From the NCBI GenBank assembly GCA_044357345.1, contig JBIKPR010000086.1:1-8667 (forward strand): a DNA stretch of 8,667 nucleotides, in the 5' to 3' direction. Below, piece after piece: positions 5,924 to 8,667 of this stretch. The notes under the pieces were generated by a model, which worked only from the letters and a program-made list of their open reading frames with translations, searched no databases and was not told the origin of the DNA. The position numbers and the translations under genes were made by a program. The number at the start of each line of letters is the position of its first letter. The stretch's first letter is position 1. The stretch comes from JABMMZ01 sp044357345. Its GTDB lineage: Bacteria; Bacteroidota; Bacteroidia; NS11-12g; UBA955.

Positions 5924-7540
5924 ATGATTAATGTTTCAAATATCTCCCTGCGTTATGGGAAAAGGGTTCTGTTCGATGAGGTAAATGTCAAGTTTATTCC
6001 TGGCAATTGCTATGGCGTAATTGGCGCAAACGGAGCTGGTAAATCTACTTTCATTAAAATCCTTTCCGGAGAAATTGATCCGACAACTGGTAGAGTGGAG
6101 ATTGAAAAAGGAAAACGTATGAGTGTTTTAAAACAAAACCACTTTGAGTTCGACGAGTTTCAAGTATTGGAGACCGTAATTATGGGCAATAAAGAATTGT
6201 ATTCCATCATAAAAGAAAAGGAAATCATCTATGCTAAAGAAGATTTCAATGATGAAGATGGAATTCGCGCATCTGAATTGGAAGAAAAATTTGCTGAAAT
6301 GGAAGGCTGGAATGCCGACAGTGACGCTGCTTCTTTGTTGAGTGGTTTGGGTATCGGTGAGGACATTCATTTCAGACCCTTACATGAATTAAACAACAAC
6401 CAAAAGGTACGTGTCTTATTGGCTCAAGCTTTATTCGGCAATCCTGATATTTTGTTAATGGACGAGCCGACCAATGACTTGGACGTAGAGACCATCGCAT
6501 GGTTGGAAAATTTCTTGGCCAATTTTGAAAACACAGTATTGGTGGTATCGCACGATAGGCACTTCTTGGATGCAGTATGCACCCACGTTGCAGATATTGA
6601 CTTTAACAAAATCACCACTTACTCAGGTAACTATACATTCTGGTACCAAAGCAGTCAGTTGGCTTTGAAACAACGCTCTGACCAAAACAAGAAATCAGAA
6701 GAAAAGAAGAAAGAGTTGATGGATTTCATCCAGCGTTTCTCTGCGAACGTTGCGAAAAGTAAACAAGCGACCAGTCGTCGTAAGATGATTGATAGATTGA
6801 ATATTGAAGAGATTAAACCTTCAACCAGAAAGTATCCTGGTATATTCTTTATTCAAGAGCGTGAGGCTGGTGATCAGGTCTTAACGGTTGAAAATCTTAG
6901 CTGCTTGAACGATGGTAAGAATTTATTTAGCAACATCAACTTCACGGTTAGTAAAGGCGAAAAAGTAGCTTTCTTATCTAGAAACGCTTTGGCAATCACC
7001 AAATTTTTTGAATGTATCAATGGAAACGAAACTCCAAAATCAGGAACTGCTGAATGGGGTGTTACCATCAAACGTACCTATATCCCCAACGACAACTCAC
7101 CATATTTCGAAGGCGTTGATTTGAGTTTGGTTGACTGGTTGAGACAGTTTTCAAAAGAAAAAGATGAAACCTTTATCCGTGGTTTCTTGGGTAAAATGTT
7201 ATTTAGCGGAGAAGAGAGTTTAAAGAAGGCGAAAGTTTTAAGTGGGGGAGAAAAAGTAAGATGTATGATGAGTAAATCTATGCTTGAAAGTCCTAACTGT
7301 ATCATCGCTGATGAGCCTACCAACCACTTGGATTTGGAAAGTATTCAGTCTTTGAACAACAGTTTTATCGATTATAAAGGCATCTTATTATTCTATTCAC
7401 ATGACCATGAGTTCTTGAACACGGTAGCTAACAGAATTATAGAGATCGGACCAAACGGTATGATTGATAAGCATTGTACTTACGATGAGTATTTGGACGA
7501 CGATTCTGTAACTGAAAGAAAAGCTGCCTTATATAATTAA
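5924..7540 (+). CDS. ABC-F family ATPase, YbiT-like
   Basis: The product is 538 aa with two ATP-binding domains, no membrane segment, and a charged linker (about 240-300), the layout of ribosome-associated ABC-F translation factors. Domain 1 has Walker A GANGAGKST (34-42), Walker B LLMDEP with Glu181 and switch His210, but a degenerate signature LNNNQK (156-161). Domain 2 has signature LSGGEK (439-444), Walker B with Glu464 and switch His493, but its Walker A is replaced by SRNALAITKF (352-361), without the P-loop Gly-Lys-Ser/Thr. Both defects fall in the same composite ATP site. The length and a weak first signature resemble YbiT. Family members bind the ribosomal E site and rescue or regulate translation; a resistance role is not suggested by sequence. 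The stop TAA overlaps the ATG of the next gene by 1 nt. ATG 5924 follows the promoter closely. Confidence 0.93.
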   Translation: MINVSNISLRYGKRVLFDEVNVKFIPGNCYGVIGANGAGKSTFIKILSGEIDPTTGRVEIEKGKRMSVLKQNHFEFDEFQVLETVIMGNKELYSIIKEKEIIYAKEDFNDEDGIRASELEEKFAEMEGWNADSDAASLLSGLGIGEDIHFRPLHELNNNQKVRVLLAQALFGNPDILLMDEPTNDLDVETIAWLENFLANFENTVLVVSHDRHFLDAVCTHVADIDFNKITTYSGNYTFWYQSSQLALKQRSDQNKKSEEKKKELMDFIQRFSANVAKSKQATSRRKMIDRLNIEEIKPSTRKYPGIFFIQEREAGDQVLTVENLSCLNDGKNLFSNINFTVSKGEKVAFLSRNALAITKFFECINGNETPKSGTAEWGVTIKRTYIPNDNSPYFEGVDLSLVDWLRQFSKEKDETFIRGFLGKMLFSGEESLKKAKVLSGGEKVRCMMSKSMLESPNCIIADEPTNHLDLESIQSLNNSFIDYKGILLFYSHDHEFLNTVANRIIEIGPNGMIDKHCTYDEYLDDDSVTERKAALYN

Positions 7541-7902
7541 TGACATTTAGCAATCAATTAAGGAATCCACGTGTGGTGTTTTTTTTAGAAACCATACACA
7601 TTCCACTTTGGTTGTTAAAAGATTTGTGTTGGTTGATGACTTACCGCAGTTTGGGTGTCGTTATGGCTATCCCGACAGTTCTTGTTGCTTTAATTATGGT
7701 GTATGTTACCTTTGGTGACAGAGAGCGTTTTCTTCCCAATGTTTCAATTGCTTTTTGGATATTGGCAAATGCCTCTTGGATGTTAGATGAATTTTATTCT
7801 CTAGGCATTCGCAACTATTGTTTGTATCCATTTCTAGCAGGAATATTGGTGTTTCTTATATATATATTGTTAAAATTGATGAGGTCTAAAGAAGTTATTT
7901 AG
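7540..7902 (+). CDS. Small membrane protein, about four helices, coupled to the ABC-F gene
   Basis: The product is 120 aa of unrecognised named family. Hydrophobic segments are at about 13-33 (includes ETIHIPLWLLKDLCW), 38-58, 67-88 (includes FWILANASWMLDEF) and 94-114. Short charged loops (GDRER at 59-63, KLMRSKE near the C-terminus) suggest a four-helix inner-membrane protein with a cytoplasmic basic C-terminus. There is no signal peptide and no catalytic motif. Trp, Asp and Glu inside hydrophobic segments (KDLCW, WMLDEF) look conserved rather than random and may form a functional site. Its ATG shares one base with the ABC-F stop (TAATG), so it is likely translated by coupling from the same mRNA. 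Function is not known; the coupling is the only clue and suggests a shared process or simple co-transcription. Confidence 0.85.
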   Translation: MTFSNQLRNPRVVFFLETIHIPLWLLKDLCWLMTYRSLGVVMAIPTVLVALIMVYVTFGDRERFLPNVSIAFWILANASWMLDEFYSLGIRNYCLYPFLAGILVFLIYILLKLMRSKEVI

Positions 7903-7910
7903 AATTCATC

Positions 7911-7918
7911 TAAATTTG
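7911..7918 (+). promoter_or_regulatory. Bacteroidota -7 element for the ferredoxin-iscX operon
   Basis: TAAATTTG matches TAnnTTTG and ends 11 nt before ATG 7930, predicting an almost leaderless mRNA. It lies in the 27-nt gap after the membrane-protein gene. A -33 TTG at standard spacing is not seen, so read-through from upstream may contribute. Confidence 0.5.
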
Positions 7919-7929
7919 TCCCCCTAATT

Positions 7930-8259
7930 ATGCCAACAATAACCTTCAATTTTGAGGAAAAAGATAAATCGCCTATTACAGTAGAAATTTCTAAAGGAGA
8001 AATGATACTTGATGTGGCTTTAGACAGTGATGTAGATTTACACCATAACTGTGGCGCGGTTTGCGCGTGCAGTACTTGTCATATTTATGTAGAACAAGGC
8101 GCAGATGCTTTGGCTGAGATAAGTGACAAAGAGGAAGATTTTGTAGACCGTGCCCGCAGCCCTAAATACAATTCCCGTTTGGCTTGCCAATGTGTTTTGT
8201 TGGAGGACCAAGACTTGGTAGTAACTGTTCCTGATCAATCATTAATTATAGGTCATTAA
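7930..8259 (+). CDS. fdx: Isc-type 2Fe-2S ferredoxin
   Basis: The product is 109 aa, the normal size for adrenodoxin-like Isc ferredoxins, in the cytoplasm. Cluster ligands are Cys41, Cys47 and Cys50 (C-x5-C-x2-C within CGAVCACSTC) and Cys86 in RLACQ. Cys45 and Cys88 are extra cysteines; Cys45 corresponds to the non-ligand cysteine of E. coli Fdx. The beta-grasp fold is supported by the N-terminal TITFNF and ITVEI strands and the C-terminal VVTVPDQS. In the Isc pathway this protein delivers electrons during cluster formation on IscU. The downstream gene is iscX, 10 nt away, which supports an Isc rather than a biodegradative role. No hscA, hscB, iscS or iscU is in the window. ATG 7930 is the first Met and immediately follows the promoter motif. 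Confidence 0.93.
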   Translation: MPTITFNFEEKDKSPITVEISKGEMILDVALDSDVDLHHNCGAVCACSTCHIYVEQGADALAEISDKEEDFVDRARSPKYNSRLACQCVLLEDQDLVVTVPDQSLIIGH

Positions 8260-8269
8260 TTTTAAAGCA

Positions 8270-8503
8270 ATGAGTTTCGAATTACCAATATACTGGAAAG
8301 ACCATGAGGACATCTCTATGGCATTGTATGAAAGATTTGGCGATGATTTCGGCGAATCAAAAATCTACCGTATCCGTTTCACTGAACTTTTAGAATGGAT
8401 TCTTGAAATACCTAATTTCAAAGGCACCCGCGAAGAGTGCACAGAAGGCCATTTGGAGATGATCCAAAGCGGTTGGGTGTACGAGTGGAGGGATAATCAG
8501 TAA
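8270..8503 (+). CDS. iscX: IscX-like Fe-S cluster assembly protein
   Basis: The product is 77 aa. The YWKDHEDISMALYERFGD region (8-25) and the IRFTELLEWILEIPNFKG region (35-52) match the IscX (YfhJ) pattern of E. coli, where W-x-D-x-x-x-I-x-x-x-L-Y and V-R-F-T-D-x-x-x-W are the hallmark. The C-terminal GWVYEW corresponds to the conserved helix end. It is slightly longer than E. coli IscX (66 aa), with an insertion around 24-35 and a longer C-terminus. IscX is a small acidic protein that binds the desulfurase IscS and iron and tunes cluster assembly. It starts 10 nt after the ferredoxin stop, so the two are co-transcribed. It ends 41 nt before the right inverted-repeat arm. Confidence 0.88.
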   Translation: MSFELPIYWKDHEDISMALYERFGDDFGESKIYRIRFTELLEWILEIPNFKGTREECTEGHLEMIQSGWVYEWRDNQ

Positions 8504-8544
8504 GGGGCAGGGTCTAGGGTCCCTGTAGCAGAGACTGCACTTCG
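8504..8544. other. G+C-rich strip between iscX and the right repeat arm
   Basis: These 41 nt are clearly richer in G+C than the flanks. They hold two GGGTC-containing heptamers (8507-8513 and 8514-8520) and a small hairpin, GCAG/CTGC with loop AGA (8528-8538). No T tract follows the hairpin directly, so a terminator for iscX is not supported. The strip may be the inner part of the dispersed repeat to which the arm belongs. Confidence 0.45.
8507..8520 (-). repeat. Heptamer pair mirroring the left CCCCTAA pair
   Basis: Read on the minus strand the sequence is ACCCTAG then ACCCTGC, beginning 24 nt inside the right arm. The left side has CCCCTAA twice beginning 24 nt inside its arm. Similarity is partial (CCCT core shared), and the 24-nt spacers between are not similar. 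Confidence 0.4.
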
Positions 8545-8650
8545 TGACTCGTCCTAAAATAAGTTTACAGTTTAATTTATTAATCCTGTTAATAGTTTAC
8601 AGTTGATTATTAATCCTGAATTTGGTTTACAAACGTATGTTTTTTTTGAT
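8545..8650 (-). repeat. Right arm of the perfect 106-bp inverted repeat
   Basis: This is an exact reverse complement of 1-106. Only 17 nt of sequence remain outside it (8651-8667). The inner edge is TGACTC at 8545-8550. Perfect identity over 106 bp of A+T-rich non-coding DNA implies recent duplication, ongoing gene conversion, or a single repeat traversed twice by an assembler. Confidence 0.95.
8551..8630 (-). repeat. Array of about three imperfect 30-bp units inside the right arm
   Basis: This is the mirror image of 21-100: GTTTAC cores at 8563-8568, 8595-8600 and 8625-8630, and ATTAATCCTG cores at 8579-8588 and 8609-8618. Orientation is inverted relative to the left array, so both arrays present the same face toward the enclosed genes. 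Confidence 0.75.
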
Positions 8651-8667
8651 AATAATTCTTCCATAAT

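Noticed and set aside
8528..8538. Terminator hairpin after iscX
   Set aside because: The stem is only 4 bp with a 3-nt loop and is not followed by a T tract.
1..8650. Autonomous transposon or integron interpretation of the inverted repeat
   Set aside because: No transposase, integrase, resolvase or mobility gene is encoded, and no target-site duplication can be examined because the left arm begins at the window edge.

Overview
The window looks like a chromosomal segment of a member of the Bacteroidota (confidence about 0.85; class not resolvable). The evidence is a low G+C content (about 40% by eye), TAnnTTTG-type -7 promoter elements, A-rich leaders without Shine-Dalgarno sequences, and proteins that read as Bacteroidota versions of their families. 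There are nine convincing protein genes and no tRNA, rRNA, CRISPR array, transposase, integrase or phage gene.

Layout. Positions 1-106 form the left arm of a perfect 106-bp inverted repeat whose right arm is 8545-8650; each arm contains about three imperfect 30-bp units. Between the arms lie: a metallo-beta-lactamase/double-rhodanese persulfide-metabolism protein (228-1625, +); a short-chain dehydrogenase (1721-2569, +) ending at a strong hairpin terminator; a convergent minus-strand pair of a short-chain dehydrogenase and an acetyl-CoA hydrolase/transferase-family enzyme (4684 down to 2622); a secreted or membrane-anchored DUF2167 protein (5798-4833, -) with its own terminator; then, divergently, an ABC-F ATPase (5924-7540, +) overlapping by 1 nt a small four-helix membrane protein (7540-7902, +); and finally an Isc-type 2Fe-2S ferredoxin (7930-8259, +) followed by iscX (8270-8503, +).

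Functional picture. Two themes can be read. One is sulfur and iron-sulfur metabolism: persulfide oxidation and sulfur transfer at the left edge, ferredoxin and IscX at the right edge. The other is CoA and alcohol/ketone metabolism in the SDR/CoA-transferase pair. The ABC-F and small membrane protein form a translationally coupled pair whose joint role is unknown. No gene links these modules into one obvious system. The most unusual feature is the long, perfect, internally repetitive inverted repeat bracketing otherwise ordinary genes. It could be a dispersed repeat family, the ends of a non-autonomous element or invertible segment, or a contig-end assembly effect; the window alone cannot decide.
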